A stretch of 59,457 bases of DNA. It comes from Streptomyces celluloflavus (lineage in GTDB: Bacteria; Actinomycetota; Actinomycetes; Streptomycetales; Streptomycetaceae). The notes under the pieces were generated by a model. The model worked only from the letters and a program-made list of their open reading frames with translations, made no database searches and was not told where the DNA came from. The stretch covers positions 1 to 59,457 of the forward strand of contig JOEL01000038.1 of NCBI GenBank assembly GCA_000720995.1. Reading direction: 5' to 3'. Every line of letters starts with the position of its first letter. Within the stretch, counting starts at the first letter, position 1. Position numbers and translations under genes: made by a program. This document shows positions 17,120 through 25,818 of this stretch, one piece after another.

Positions 17120-18121
17120 ATGGAGACCGCAGATCCGCCGCGCCCGGCGGCGGCCGGACCGGGCCCCGGGACACCCGGCGGCCGCCACCGGCGCGCGGCC
17201 GGACCGCGCCCGCGGGGCACACTGCGCCGGGCCGGCCGGCTGACGCTGCCCTACCTGCTGATCGCGCCGACCGTCCTCGCCCTCGCCGCGGTCCTCGGCT
17301 ACCCGCTCGTCGATCTGGTCCTGCTCTCGTTCCAGGACATGACCCGCAAGCAGCTGTTCTCCGGTACGTCACCGCCCTGGGCCGGGCTCGGCCAGTACCG
17401 GACGATCCTGTCCGACGGCTTCTTCTGGAACGTCGTCGGCCGCACCGCCCTCTTCACCGTCGTCTGCGTCGCCGCCACCATGGCGCTGGCGATGCTCGTC
17501 GCCCTGCTGATGCGCCGGGTGGCGCCGTGGGTGCGGATGACGATGGTCGGGGTGCTCGTCGCCGTCTGGGCCATGCCGATCATGGTCGCGGCCTCGATCT
17601 TCCGCTGGCTGTCCGACGCGGACTACGGCGTCGTCAACTGGCTGCTCGGGCTGCTGCCGGGGCTGGACTTCAGCAAGCACAACTGGTTCGCCGACCCCTG
17701 GGAAGGGTTCGCCGTCATCGCCTGCGTCGTCGTCTGGGGCGCCGTCCCGTTCGCCGCCGTCACCCTCCAGGCCGCGCTCAGCCAGGTCCCCCCGGAGCTG
17801 GAGGAAGCGGCGCTGGTCGACGGCGCCCGCGGTCCGCAGCTCTTCCGGCATGTCACCTTCCCGGTCATCAAACCGGCCTTCGTCCTGGTCACCTCGCTCT
17901 CGGCGATCTGGGACTTCGGCGTGTTCAACCAGATCTGGCTGATGCGCGGCGGCCAGCCCGAGAAGGAGTACTACCTGCTCGGCGTCTACTCCTTCATCGA
18001 GTCCTTCGCCGTCAACCGCTACAGCACCGGAGCCGCCATCGCGGTGATCACGGTGCTGCTGTTGCTGGGCGGCGCCGTCGTCTACGTGCGCCAGATCCTC
18101 ACCATGGGAGATGCCGAGTGA
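17120..18121 (+). CDS. Carbohydrate ABC importer, permease 1 (MalF type)
   Basis: A 333-residue inner-membrane permease with six membrane helices after a basic, Pro-rich cytoplasmic N-terminus. The first helix is LPYLLIAPTVLALAAVLGYP. The cytoplasmic EAA loop that contacts the ATPase reads PPELEEAALVDGARGPQLFRHV near residues 228-249. It overlaps the next permease by four bases (GTGA), so the two are translationally coupled. The start at 17120 has GAGGAG upstream (17105-17110). Confidence 0.92.
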   Translation: METADPPRPAAAGPGPGTPGGRHRRAAGPRPRGTLRRAGRLTLPYLLIAPTVLALAAVLGYPLVDLVLLSFQDMTRKQLFSGTSPPWAGLGQYRTILSDGFFWNVVGRTALFTVVCVAATMALAMLVALLMRRVAPWVRMTMVGVLVAVWAMPIMVAASIFRWLSDADYGVVNWLLGLLPGLDFSKHNWFADPWEGFAVIACVVVWGAVPFAAVTLQAALSQVPPELEEAALVDGARGPQLFRHVTFPVIKPAFVLVTSLSAIWDFGVFNQIWLMRGGQPEKEYYLLGVYSFIESFAVNRYSTGAAIAVITVLLLLGGAVVYVRQILTMGDAE

Positions 18122-18999
18122 ACAACGCCCCCGGCCCCTGGCCGACGGCCCCGCCCGGCCGGCGCGCCCGGCCGCGCACCCGGCACCGCCGGGCCGTGGC
18201 CAACACGCTCGGCCTGGTCTTCAGCGCGGTCATGGCCTTCCCGATCTACTGGATGCTGCTCACCGCCGTCCGGCCGGCCGAGGAGATCCACCACAGCCCG
18301 CCGAAGTTCTGGCCGGGGCACCTGACCCTCGAACACTTCCGCCGGGCCCTCGACACCCCGACCTTCTGGGCCAACGTCCGTGCGAGCGTCCTCATCGGCG
18401 TGGGCACCGTGCTGGTCTCGCTGCTGATCGGCACGCTCGCCGCCTTCGCCCTCGCGCGCTTTTCCTTCGCCGGGCGCAAGGCATTCGTGCTGGTGATCCT
18501 GGGCGTCCAGATGATCCCCCTGGCCGGGCTGATCATCCCGATCTACCTGCTGCTCAGCGATGCCGGACTGACCGACAGCCTGCTCGGCGTGATCCTCACC
18601 TACCTGGTGTTCATGCTGCCGTTCACCGTCTGGCTGCTGCGGGGCTTCATCGCCGGCATCCCGGCGGAGCTGGAGGAGGCGGCGCGGGTCGACGGCTGCA
18701 CCCGCCTGGGCGCCTTCCGCCGGGTCCTGCTGCCCCTGCTGGCCCCGGGACTGGTGGCCACCTCCATCTACGCCCTGGTCCAGGCGTGGAACGAGTACGT
18801 GCTCGCCTATGTGCTGCTCTCCAGCAACGACAAGCAGACCCTCAGCATCTGGCTGGTGTCGTTCCAGACCAGCTTCGGCACGGACTACGGCGGACTGATG
18901 GCGGGCGCCACGCTCACCGCCCTCCCCGTGGCGGTCTTCTTCGCGATCGTCCAGCGCCGGGTCGCCACCGGGCTCACGGCCGGGGCCGTCAAGGGATGA
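18118..18999 (+). CDS. Carbohydrate ABC importer, permease 2 (MalG type)
   Basis: A 293-residue permease. The GTG start at 18118 lies inside the stop of permease 1. Helix 1 is the LGLVFSAVMAFPIYWMLLTA segment; the EAA loop is PAELEEAARVDGCTRLGAFR. The C-terminal helices end in AVFFAIVQRRVATGLTAGAVKG, typical of MalG-type partners. No ATP-binding gene follows. In Streptomyces many CUT1 importers are powered by one shared ATPase, MsiK, so a missing ATPase is expected rather than a defect. The cargo is not predictable, but the placement beside sugar kinase, epimerase and glycosyltransferase-like genes suggests it feeds, or recovers sugar from, that pathway. Confidence 0.92.
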   Translation: MNNAPGPWPTAPPGRRARPRTRHRRAVANTLGLVFSAVMAFPIYWMLLTAVRPAEEIHHSPPKFWPGHLTLEHFRRALDTPTFWANVRASVLIGVGTVLVSLLIGTLAAFALARFSFAGRKAFVLVILGVQMIPLAGLIIPIYLLLSDAGLTDSLLGVILTYLVFMLPFTVWLLRGFIAGIPAELEEAARVDGCTRLGAFRRVLLPLLAPGLVATSIYALVQAWNEYVLAYVLLSSNDKQTLSIWLVSFQTSFGTDYGGLMAGATLTALPVAVFFAIVQRRVATGLTAGAVKG

Positions 19000-19131
19000 G
19001 GGCCCGGACCCCGTACGGCGGCCCCGCCGGACGGCCCCGGGAGCCGCCGCCACAGCGCCGCCGGGACGGTCCCGGCGCCCGGACCACATGCGCAGCCGCA
19101 CCTTCTGATTCCCAACACGCAGGAGATCACC

Positions 19132-20229
19132 GTGACGTTCGACCGTCTGGACCTGGTGTCCAAGCTGTACCAGCCATCGGGCTGGCCGCGGATCCTCGAA
19201 GCAGCCTCCGGTGCGCCGTCCGGCGGACCCCTGGTGGTGGACCTCGACCCCACGACCTTCTGCGATCTGGCCTGTCCCGAGTGCATCAGCGGGAAATTAC
19301 TGAACCAGGGACGTTTCACCCCCGAGCGGCTGGCCGAACTGGCCCACGAGCTGGTGGAGATGTCCGTCCGGGGAGTGGTGCTCATCGGCGGCGGCGAGCC
19401 GCTGGCACACCGGGGCACCCGCACCGTGCTGCGCGTCCTCGGCGAGGCCGGGATCGCCATCGGTGTGGTCACCAACGGCACCCTCATCAAGCAGAACCTG
19501 GCCGAACTGGCGGAGTACGCCTCCTGGGTCCGCATATCCGTCGACGCCGGCACCAGCGAGACCTACCGGCTCTTCCGGCCGGACCGCAAGGGCAACAGCG
19601 TCTTCGACAAGGTCATCGGCAATATGCGTCTGCTGGCCGAGGCGAAGAAGGGGGCGCTCGGCTACTCCTTCCTCGTGATGACCCGGCGGGAGCCGGACGG
19701 CACCATCGTGAGCAACCATCACGAGGTGCTGCAGGCGGCGGAACTCGCCCATGACATCGGGTGCGACTACTTCGAGACCAAGGCGATGTTCGACGACGGA
19801 CACCATGTCGTGCAGGTGGCGCCGGAGATCCTCGCCTCCGTCGAGGAGCAGCTGCGCGCGGCCGCGCGGTGGGAGGACGACTCCTTCGAGATCGTCAACT
19901 CCTCGACCCTGACGTCCCTGCGCTCGCGCGTCGGCCCGGTCCAGGAGAAGGACTACCACCGCTGCCGGGTGGCGGAGCTGCGCACCCTGGTGACCCCGTC
20001 CGGGGTGTACGTGTGCTCCTACCACCGGGGCAACGACGGAGCCAAGATAGGGGACGCGGTGACCGACAGCCTGGCGGAGATCTGGCGGAACTCCGACCGG
20101 GGCATCGTGGACCCGAGCCGGGACTGCCGCTTCCACTGCGCGCGCCACCGCTCCAACCTCGAACTGGAGAAGATCGGGGCCGGCACGGCGGCCCCGGAGC
20201 CCGGCAGCGACTACGACCCGTTCATCTAG
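19132..20229 (+). CDS. Radical SAM enzyme with SPASM-like C-terminus
   Basis: A 365-residue radical SAM protein. The CX3CX2C cluster motif is FCDLACPEC (Cys44, Cys48, Cys51). The SAM-binding GGE motif is GGGEPLAHRG, and the barrel continues with VVTNGTLI and VRISVDAGTSETYRLFR. A second Cys-rich part follows (HRCRVAELRTLV, YVCSYHRG, DCRFHCARHRS), as in SPASM or twitch auxiliary-cluster enzymes. Members mature peptides or act on sugars and nucleosides. No precursor peptide gene is visible within 130 bp on either side, which favours a small-molecule or carbohydrate substrate. AGGAG six bases before the GTG start. It follows the permeases by 132 bp. Confidence 0.88.
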   Translation: MTFDRLDLVSKLYQPSGWPRILEAASGAPSGGPLVVDLDPTTFCDLACPECISGKLLNQGRFTPERLAELAHELVEMSVRGVVLIGGGEPLAHRGTRTVLRVLGEAGIAIGVVTNGTLIKQNLAELAEYASWVRISVDAGTSETYRLFRPDRKGNSVFDKVIGNMRLLAEAKKGALGYSFLVMTRREPDGTIVSNHHEVLQAAELAHDIGCDYFETKAMFDDGHHVVQVAPEILASVEEQLRAAARWEDDSFEIVNSSTLTSLRSRVGPVQEKDYHRCRVAELRTLVTPSGVYVCSYHRGNDGAKIGDAVTDSLAEIWRNSDRGIVDPSRDCRFHCARHRSNLELEKIGAGTAAPEPGSDYDPFI

Positions 20230-20311
20230 GCAGGTCAGGGCGGCCGCGGGGCGGCCGGGGCGGGTCGCCGCGGTGGCGCCGTGGGACAGGCACCACCGCG
20301 ACGACGCGCCC

Positions 20312-21313
20312 TCAGGGGGCTTCCGCCCGGCCGACGGGCGCGAGCCGGGCGAGCTCCGGCGCGAGCCCCGCGGCCGCCCGGGTGGGGATCACCCGGACCC
20401 GCGGATGCGCCGGGCCGAACGCCCGCCGGAGCCGCCCGGCGAGCTCCTCCTGCTCCGCCGCCGCGCAGACGCCGACCAGCGCCCCGCCGCCGCCGGCCCC
20501 GCTCAGCTTCAGCGGCAGACCGGCAGCGCGCAGGGCCAGCCCCCGCAACTCCTCCAGCAGCGGCGTCGACATCTCCTGGAGGTCCCGCATGGCGGCGTGC
20601 GCCTCGCCCATCGCCGCACCGAGCGCGCCCAGGTCGCGGCGGTGCACGGCCTCCCAGACCGCCGCTGACGCCGCGTCGGTCCGCACCAGATACGTCGCGA
20701 GCCGCGGATCGCCGGCCGCGAGCTGTGCCCGCACCGAGCGGATGTGGTCGCTGGTGTCCTTCCTGGTGGCCGAGTCGACGACCAGGACAGCCCACTCGGA
20801 CGGGAACTCCACCCGTTCGCGGATGTCCGGGAGCCCGCTCGGGCGGCCCTGGAGCAGCAGCGCGCCGCCCGCGATGACGGCGAGGTGGTCCATACCGCCG
20901 CCGTTGAAGATCGCGAACTCGAACTCGTAGGCCCACTGCGCCAGCGTCCGGACGGTGACCGCGCCCGGTGCGCAGGCGTCGGTGAATGCCCGGAACAGCG
21001 CCACGATCAGCGCGGTGGAGGACGACAGCCCGCTCGCGGCGGGGGCGTCACTGCGCACCGTCACGGCGGGCGGCCGCGGGCCGAGCCCGGACAGCCGCTG
21101 CCGCAGGAACGCCCACACCTCCTCCGGCCAGCTCCCCGCCCCGCCGTCGCTCCCCGGGGCGGCCGGAGACCGGGCACCGGGCGGCCGCAGCCCGGCCGTC
21201 GTCGGCAGATCCAGCGCGAGGCTGACCGACCGGCCGCCCAGCCAGTCCAGATCCTCGCCGGACAGACAGGCCCGGCACGGCACGACCGCGCCCTGTGCTC
21301 TCGTCACGTTCAT
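20312..21313 (-). CDS. GHMP-family sugar kinase
   Basis: A 333-residue kinase. N-terminal CRACLSGEDLDWLGGRSVSL matches the substrate-binding block of galactokinase-type GHMP kinases (usually GEHxDY-like). The ATP loop is PAASGLSSSTALIVALF, and the third motif is KLSGAGGGGALVGVC. Such enzymes make sugar-1-phosphates. Its ATG overlaps the stop of the NUDIX gene (ATGA), so its translation depends on that gene. I would expect a nucleotidyltransferase next to it for sugar activation, but none is present in this window. Not close enough to galactokinase, homoserine kinase or heptose kinase to name. Confidence 0.85.
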   Translation of the reverse strand: MNVTRAQGAVVPCRACLSGEDLDWLGGRSVSLALDLPTTAGLRPPGARSPAAPGSDGGAGSWPEEVWAFLRQRLSGLGPRPPAVTVRSDAPAASGLSSSTALIVALFRAFTDACAPGAVTVRTLAQWAYEFEFAIFNGGGMDHLAVIAGGALLLQGRPSGLPDIRERVEFPSEWAVLVVDSATRKDTSDHIRSVRAQLAAGDPRLATYLVRTDAASAAVWEAVHRRDLGALGAAMGEAHAAMRDLQEMSTPLLEELRGLALRAAGLPLKLSGAGGGGALVGVCAAAEQEELAGRLRRAFGPAHPRVRVIPTRAAAGLAPELARLAPVGRAEAP

Positions 21314-21858
21314 CGGGCCTGGAACCTTCCGGTGGAGCTGAACGCCCGGAACATCTCCAGGACCACAGCGGTGGGCGGATGCAGGGGGCCGGGCGGGTCC
21401 GCGGGATCGCGGAACTCCGCCCGCGTCACCTCGTCCCGGCCCACCCGGAGCGCTCCCGACCAGCGGCGGGCCAGGAAGCACAGGGCGAAGCAGTGGGTGA
21501 CGTCCCCGTTCGGGTACGTCAGTGTGTGGATCCGCGGATCGGAGAGCGAACCGAAGGCGACCAGGTCCGCCCGCTCGACCCGCAGCCCGGTCTCCTCCGC
21601 GAGCTCCCGGACGGCCGTACCGGTGAAATCGCTGCCCTCCTCGCACGCCCCGGCCGGCAGCTCCCACACCCCGGTGTCGGCGCGCTGCTGGAACAGCGCC
21701 CGGCCCCGGTCGTCCAGCAGCAGGACCTGCGCGCCGGGGACGAGCAGCAGCCGACTGCCGACGTGCTGCCGTACGGACCAGAGGTAGGAGCCGGTGTAAC
21801 TCACCCGAGTGTGGCCTTCCGTGGTGTGCCGCCTGGGTTTTCGCCGGCAGGCTGTCAT
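21310..21858 (-). CDS. NUDIX hydrolase
   Basis: About 182 residues. The Nudix box is visible: GACEEGSDFTGTAVRELAEE then TGL, i.e. the GX5EX7REUXEEXGU pattern with all key glutamates. N-terminal VLLLDDRGRALFQQRADTGVWELP is the usual strand pair in front. Nudix enzymes hydrolyse nucleoside diphosphates linked to another group; in this context a sugar nucleotide or pathway pyrophosphate is plausible. The ATG at 21858 overlaps the epimerase stop; a GTG at 21804 with GGAAGG upstream is an alternative start. Middle gene of an epimerase-NUDIX-kinase operon with overlaps at both joints. Confidence 0.85.
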   Translation of the reverse strand: MTACRRKPRRHTTEGHTRVSYTGSYLWSVRQHVGSRLLLVPGAQVLLLDDRGRALFQQRADTGVWELPAGACEEGSDFTGTAVRELAEETGLRVERADLVAFGSLSDPRIHTLTYPNGDVTHCFALCFLARRWSGALRVGRDEVTRAEFRDPADPPGPLHPPTAVVLEMFRAFSSTGRFQAR

Positions 21859-22937
21859 GCGGCCGACTCGGTCAGCCACTCCGGCACCGCCTGCGGGGTG
21901 TCGGACAGCCAGCGCACATACCGCTCCACGCCCGCGCGTACGTCGATGCGCGGCGCCCACCGCAGCAGCTCACGGCAGCGCTCCGTCGCGGCGTACCCGC
22001 CGAGCGGATCGCCCGCCGGCCGGGGGGTGGTGACGAACCGGGAGCGGGGGAAGTGCGGCGCGATGAGTTCCCCCACCTCCCGCACCGAGGTCGGCACTCC
22101 CGTCCCCACATTGACGGTCTGTCCGGCCATCCCGTCCTCGACCAGCGCCAGCGCGGTCGCCGCCGCCACGTCCTCGACGTGCACCAGGTCCCGCACCTGC
22201 ACCCCGCCCCCGTTCAGCTGCATCGGACGCCCGAGCCGGGCCTGCATGGACAGCCACGCCACCATCCACGAATGGCTGCCGGGCTTGGGTATCTGCGGGT
22301 CGCCGTAGACGGAGAAGTACCGGAGCACCGCGTACTCGGTACCGGTCGTGCCGCCCAGCAGGAGCCGGGTCTGGTGCTCCGCCCAGAGCTTGGAGTTCGC
22401 GTAGACGGACACCGGAAGCAGCTGCTGGTCCTCGTGGAACACCTGCGGCCCCCGGATCCCGGGATCGCCGTCGCCGTACACCGCCGCCGACGAGATGAGC
22501 ACCAGCCGGCGGACCGCGGAGGCGGCGGTCTCCTCCAGCACCACCTGGGTGCCCTCGACGTTCGCCCGGAAGGCGATGTCGGGCCGCCGGGTGCACGCGG
22601 CCACGTCCGCGTAGGCGGCGGCGTGCACGACGTAATCCGCGCCGGTCACCAGCCGGCGCACCACGTCCCGGTCGCAGATGTCACCGACCACCACATCCGC
22701 CCCGAGTTTCTCCACCCCGAACAAGGTGTGCGCCGCTTCGGGATACGCGTCCAGCCGGTCCAGCACCGTGACCTCGGCCTCGGCCTCGCGTAACAGCGCC
22801 ACCAGCCGGCTGCCCACCAGGCCGCCGCCCCCGGTGACCACCACACGGGCGTCCCGCAGTTTCTCCAGCCGGGCGGCGACGGTATCCGCGCTTCCGGTTC
22901 CCGTCCCGATTCCGGTGTTGTTCGCTGACTCGGACAT
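21855..22937 (-). CDS. NAD-dependent sugar-nucleotide epimerase/dehydratase
   Basis: A 360-residue extended SDR. The cofactor motif is VVVTGGGGLVGSRLV, the DxxD pocket is GDICDRD, the catalytic serine block is LISSAAVYGDG, and the YxxxK pair is in YANSKLWAE; the sugar-binding RYFSVYGDPQIP and the late RDLVHVEDVA are also present. This is the pattern of UDP-glucose 4-epimerase and dTDP-glucose 4,6-dehydratase relatives. A Gly/Thr-rich 20-residue N-terminal tail precedes the fold. AGAGGA precedes the ATG. It is the first gene of the coupled operon and is divergent from the GT-like fusion gene 174 bp away, so both may share a control region. Confidence 0.9.
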   Translation of the reverse strand: MSESANNTGIGTGTGSADTVAARLEKLRDARVVVTGGGGLVGSRLVALLREAEAEVTVLDRLDAYPEAAHTLFGVEKLGADVVVGDICDRDVVRRLVTGADYVVHAAAYADVAACTRRPDIAFRANVEGTQVVLEETAASAVRRLVLISSAAVYGDGDPGIRGPQVFHEDQQLLPVSVYANSKLWAEHQTRLLLGGTTGTEYAVLRYFSVYGDPQIPKPGSHSWMVAWLSMQARLGRPMQLNGGGVQVRDLVHVEDVAAATALALVEDGMAGQTVNVGTGVPTSVREVGELIAPHFPRSRFVTTPRPAGDPLGGYAATERCRELLRWAPRIDVRAGVERYVRWLSDTPQAVPEWLTESAA

Positions 22938-23111
22938 GAAATCCTCTCCCTACGCGTGAACATGGGTGATCGCCGGGTCAGCATGGCGTTCACGGAATGC
23001 CGTTACCAGAGCGCGATTTCGGCAGTCTTGCGGTGCTGATGGCGACCGCCGTACTGTCCGGATTCACCTGCTGCCGGATTGACCGGAGCAGCGGAAACGG
23101 CCGGAGGAATT

Positions 23112-24890
23112 GTGACGCGCTATCGGATGAGCGGCGCCGTGATGACCCACCCGAAACGCCTCGAAGCGGCGCAGCGGCTCGCGGACTCGGCACCGCCGGG
23201 AGCGTTACGGGTCGTCATGGACCCGGACCCCGCGGGAAAACCGTCCGTATTGCGTACCGCATTGTCGGCGTGGTCCGCCATTGAGGACGGTGCCACGCAC
23301 CAGCTCGTCGTCCAGGACGACATGATCCTGTCGGAGACATTCTTCGAGCGGGCCCGGCTGGCGATCGAGGAGATGCCGGACGCCGCGCTCGCGCTCTTCG
23401 CGCTCTGGGATTCCCGGAACGGCGCCGCGGTGCGTTTCGGCGCCATGGCGGGAGCCCGCTGGGTGAGCGCCGTCAACGAGTACTTCCCGTGCGTGGCCAT
23501 CATTCTGCCCAGACAGGTCGCCACCGGATTCGTGGCTTACGGCAGAAACCGCCTGGACGCCTGGCCGGATGACATCCTGATGTACCGGTACTTGCGCGAC
23601 AATGGAATTCCGGCGTACGTCTCGGTGCCGAGCCTCGCCGAACACGAGGACCACGGCAGTATCTCCGGCAATGCGTTCCGCGGACCGCGCCGCTCGGTGT
23701 GCTTTCTGCCCGGGGACGTTCCCGGTCGCGAAGGGGCCCGGCTGAGCGGCTTGAAGGTGCTCCCGTTCTTCAAGCACGGCGTGGCGCAGTGCGCGGTGCG
23801 CCAAGACGGCCCCGGGCCGTCGCGCTGGCTGCACATGGACTGCGAGCAGTACCTCGAAGGCATCGGCGTACGGAGCGAAAGACTGCAACCGGCCATCGTA
23901 CAAATGGCCGAAGTCGTCCCGTTGAGCGCCGCGAAGGGCACCTGGCTGACCGCCTTCACGATGGGATTCACCCAGCGCCGCGAGGCGCACCGGTGCGCGG
24001 GGCCGGACGGCGGCGCGGCACCCGACGCGGCCGTACTCGCCGAGGCCCTGGCGACCGTGGGCCCCGGCGGGATCAGCCACGCGCACACCGAGGACCGGAT
24101 CGCCGAGCTGCGCGAGGAACTGGCGAGGATCACCCGGGCCGGTATCGAAGCGGGCCGGGAAGCGGCGGCCCGGCCCCGTCCGGCGAAACCGCCCCGCCCC
24201 GCCGGATCCCGCCGGATAGCGGTGCTCGGCTCCGCCACACCCCTGGGGGAACACCTCCTACGCGGACTGGCGGACCGCGGACACCGGGTCACTGCCCTGG
24301 CGTCGGCCCCCCGGGACCCGGCCCCGGACCGCACCGCGGAACCGGCCTACGACGCGGTGCTCGACCTGACCGGCCTGCACGGCGGCGAGCGGGACGGCAG
24401 CGCCCGCGTCACCCTCCGCCACCCCGCCCGCACGACGGCCGCGGCGGGCATCCGCACCCTGGACGTCGGGGACGTGTACGGGCCGGGCTGTGCGCGCGAC
24501 TCGCGGATCGGCCGCCTGGTGTGGGCCGCGCTGCGCAGTCAGCCCCTGGTCATCGAGGAGAGCGCCGGTGAGGTGCTGCGGCCGCTGCATGTGAGCGATC
24601 TGGCCGACGCCCTGTCCGCGATGGCGCGCACACCCCCGCCGGAGAGCGCCGTCCCGGCGACCGCGCTCGCGGACGGTGCCCGGTGCACGGTCGCCGAGAT
24701 GGCGGCGGCGGTCCGCAAGGCCGTCCGGCCGGTGCCGGTCGTCGGGGGCGCGCCACCGGCCGCCGCGCCCCGGCCGCCGGCCGGGCCCCCGCCGCCGGAC
24801 CGCCGGGCCCCCACCGACCTCGTCTACGGACTGCACACCTACGCCCAGTGGCTGGCCTACGAGGGCATCCGGCTCGCCTCGGACGTATGA
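23112..24890 (+). CDS. GT-A-like protein fused to a degenerate NAD-binding domain
   Basis: A 592-residue two-domain protein. Residues 1-340 are paralogous to the protein at 8795-9931: MDPDPAGKPSVLRTALSAWSA, HQLVVQDDM (QDD at 68-70), LWDSRNGAAVRFG and PSLAEHEDHGSISGNAFRG. After a helical, Ala/Arg/Pro-rich linker, a Rossmann fold starts near residue 366 (RRIAVLGSATPLGEHLL) and contains an epimerase-like VGDVYGPGCARDSRIG and LRPLHVSDLADAL, but the YxxxK catalytic pair is missing, so that domain may only bind a ligand or NAD. GGAGGA five bases upstream fixes the GTG at 23112. It converges on the GT2 gene. Substrate unknown; glycosyl transfer by the first domain is inferred from the QDD motif and context. 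Confidence 0.75.
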   Translation: MTRYRMSGAVMTHPKRLEAAQRLADSAPPGALRVVMDPDPAGKPSVLRTALSAWSAIEDGATHQLVVQDDMILSETFFERARLAIEEMPDAALALFALWDSRNGAAVRFGAMAGARWVSAVNEYFPCVAIILPRQVATGFVAYGRNRLDAWPDDILMYRYLRDNGIPAYVSVPSLAEHEDHGSISGNAFRGPRRSVCFLPGDVPGREGARLSGLKVLPFFKHGVAQCAVRQDGPGPSRWLHMDCEQYLEGIGVRSERLQPAIVQMAEVVPLSAAKGTWLTAFTMGFTQRREAHRCAGPDGGAAPDAAVLAEALATVGPGGISHAHTEDRIAELREELARITRAGIEAGREAAARPRPAKPPRPAGSRRIAVLGSATPLGEHLLRGLADRGHRVTALASAPRDPAPDRTAEPAYDAVLDLTGLHGGERDGSARVTLRHPARTTAAAGIRTLDVGDVYGPGCARDSRIGRLVWAALRSQPLVIEESAGEVLRPLHVSDLADALSAMARTPPPESAVPATALADGARCTVAEMAAAVRKAVRPVPVVGGAPPAAAPRPPAGPPPPDRRAPTDLVYGLHTYAQWLAYEGIRLASDV

Positions 24891-24897
24891 CGCCCGC

Positions 24898-24925
24898 CGC
24901 CCCGGGCGGACGGCGGCCCGGGGCG
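24898..24925. terminator. Bidirectional hairpin between convergent genes
   Basis: CGCCCCGGG pairs with CCCGGGGCG across a 10-base loop, between the stop codons of the GT-like fusion and the GT2 gene. No T-tract; a second GC-rich arm follows. Confidence 0.5.
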
Positions 24926-24942
24926 GACCGCCGTCCGCCGGT

Positions 24943-25818
24943 CTAGATGACCGGCGGACGGCCCAGCTTCGTCATCCGCCACACCGTGCGCCAGCGCATC
25001 GGCTTGCGCCGCCCGCACGGTGTGCGGACGCCTTCGGCGAAACCGCCCGCCCACGCCCGCAACCCCGCAGCCGACCGGTTCCGGACGACGGTCAGCGCCG
25101 TCCACACCCCCAGGTAGACCGGGACCAGCGGCGCCGGGAGATGCCGCTTCGCCAGCCACACCCGGTTTCTGGCCACCATGCGGTGGTAGACCGCGTGCCG
25201 GGTGGGCGAGGTCCAGGGGTGCTGGAGCACCATCTCCGGCGCGTACAGAACCCGCCAGCCGTCGTCCAACGCCCGCCAGGCCAGGTCGGTTTCCTCGTGC
25301 GCGTAGAAGAACTCGTCCGGCCACCCGCCGATCCGGTCCAGCATCGGCAGGGACAGGGCGTGCCCGCCGCCGAGGAACGTCGTCACATAGCCGCCGCGCG
25401 CCGGGTCGCCGACGCGCAGCCGGGGGACGTGCCGGCGCTGGGTGCGGCCCCGTTCGTCGGCGATGCGGAAGCTGACGATCCCCAACTCCGGGTCGCGTGC
25501 GTACAGTTCCGCCAGCCGGCTGAAGACGTCCGGGCTGATCAGCAGCCCGTCGTCGTCCAGGTCGACCACCACGTCCACGTCGCCGAGCTTCCGCAGCTCG
25601 TCCAGGGCCGCGTTCCGGCCACCGGAGACCCCGAGGTTCTCACTCAGTTCGACGCCCGTCGTCCCTTCGGGCAGTGGGGGGAGCGGCGAACCGTTCCCGA
25701 TGACCACGATATGGGTCGCCTTGAGGTCCTGTCCGGCGACCGAGTCGAGCAGCGCCCGCAGCTCGTCGGGGCGGTTCCCCATGGTCAAGATGGCGACGCC
25801 TACGCGCAGATGACGCAC
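24943..25818 (-). CDS. Family 2 glycosyltransferase
   Basis: A 291-residue GT-A enzyme. The nucleotide-binding start is VGVAILTMGNRPDELRALLD, the ENLGVSGGRNAAL segment is the classic rhamnosyltransferase-like block, the metal site is VVDLDDDGL, and the acceptor/catalytic region is GGWPDEFFYAHEETDLAWRA. It has no membrane domain. Such enzymes add rhamnose, galactofuranose or related sugars to glycans and natural products. It stands alone on the minus strand, convergent with the GT-like fusion gene. Confidence 0.9.
   Translation of the reverse strand: MRHLRVGVAILTMGNRPDELRALLDSVAGQDLKATHIVVIGNGSPLPPLPEGTTGVELSENLGVSGGRNAALDELRKLGDVDVVVDLDDDGLLISPDVFSRLAELYARDPELGIVSFRIADERGRTQRRHVPRLRVGDPARGGYVTTFLGGGHALSLPMLDRIGGWPDEFFYAHEETDLAWRALDDGWRVLYAPEMVLQHPWTSPTRHAVYHRMVARNRVWLAKRHLPAPLVPVYLGVWTALTVVRNRSAAGLRAWAGGFAEGVRTPCGRRKPMRWRTVWRMTKLGRPPVI

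Noticed and set aside
19000-19131. Precursor peptide for the radical SAM enzyme
   Set aside because: Read in all frames; no start with ribosome binding site gives a peptide with plausible core residues.
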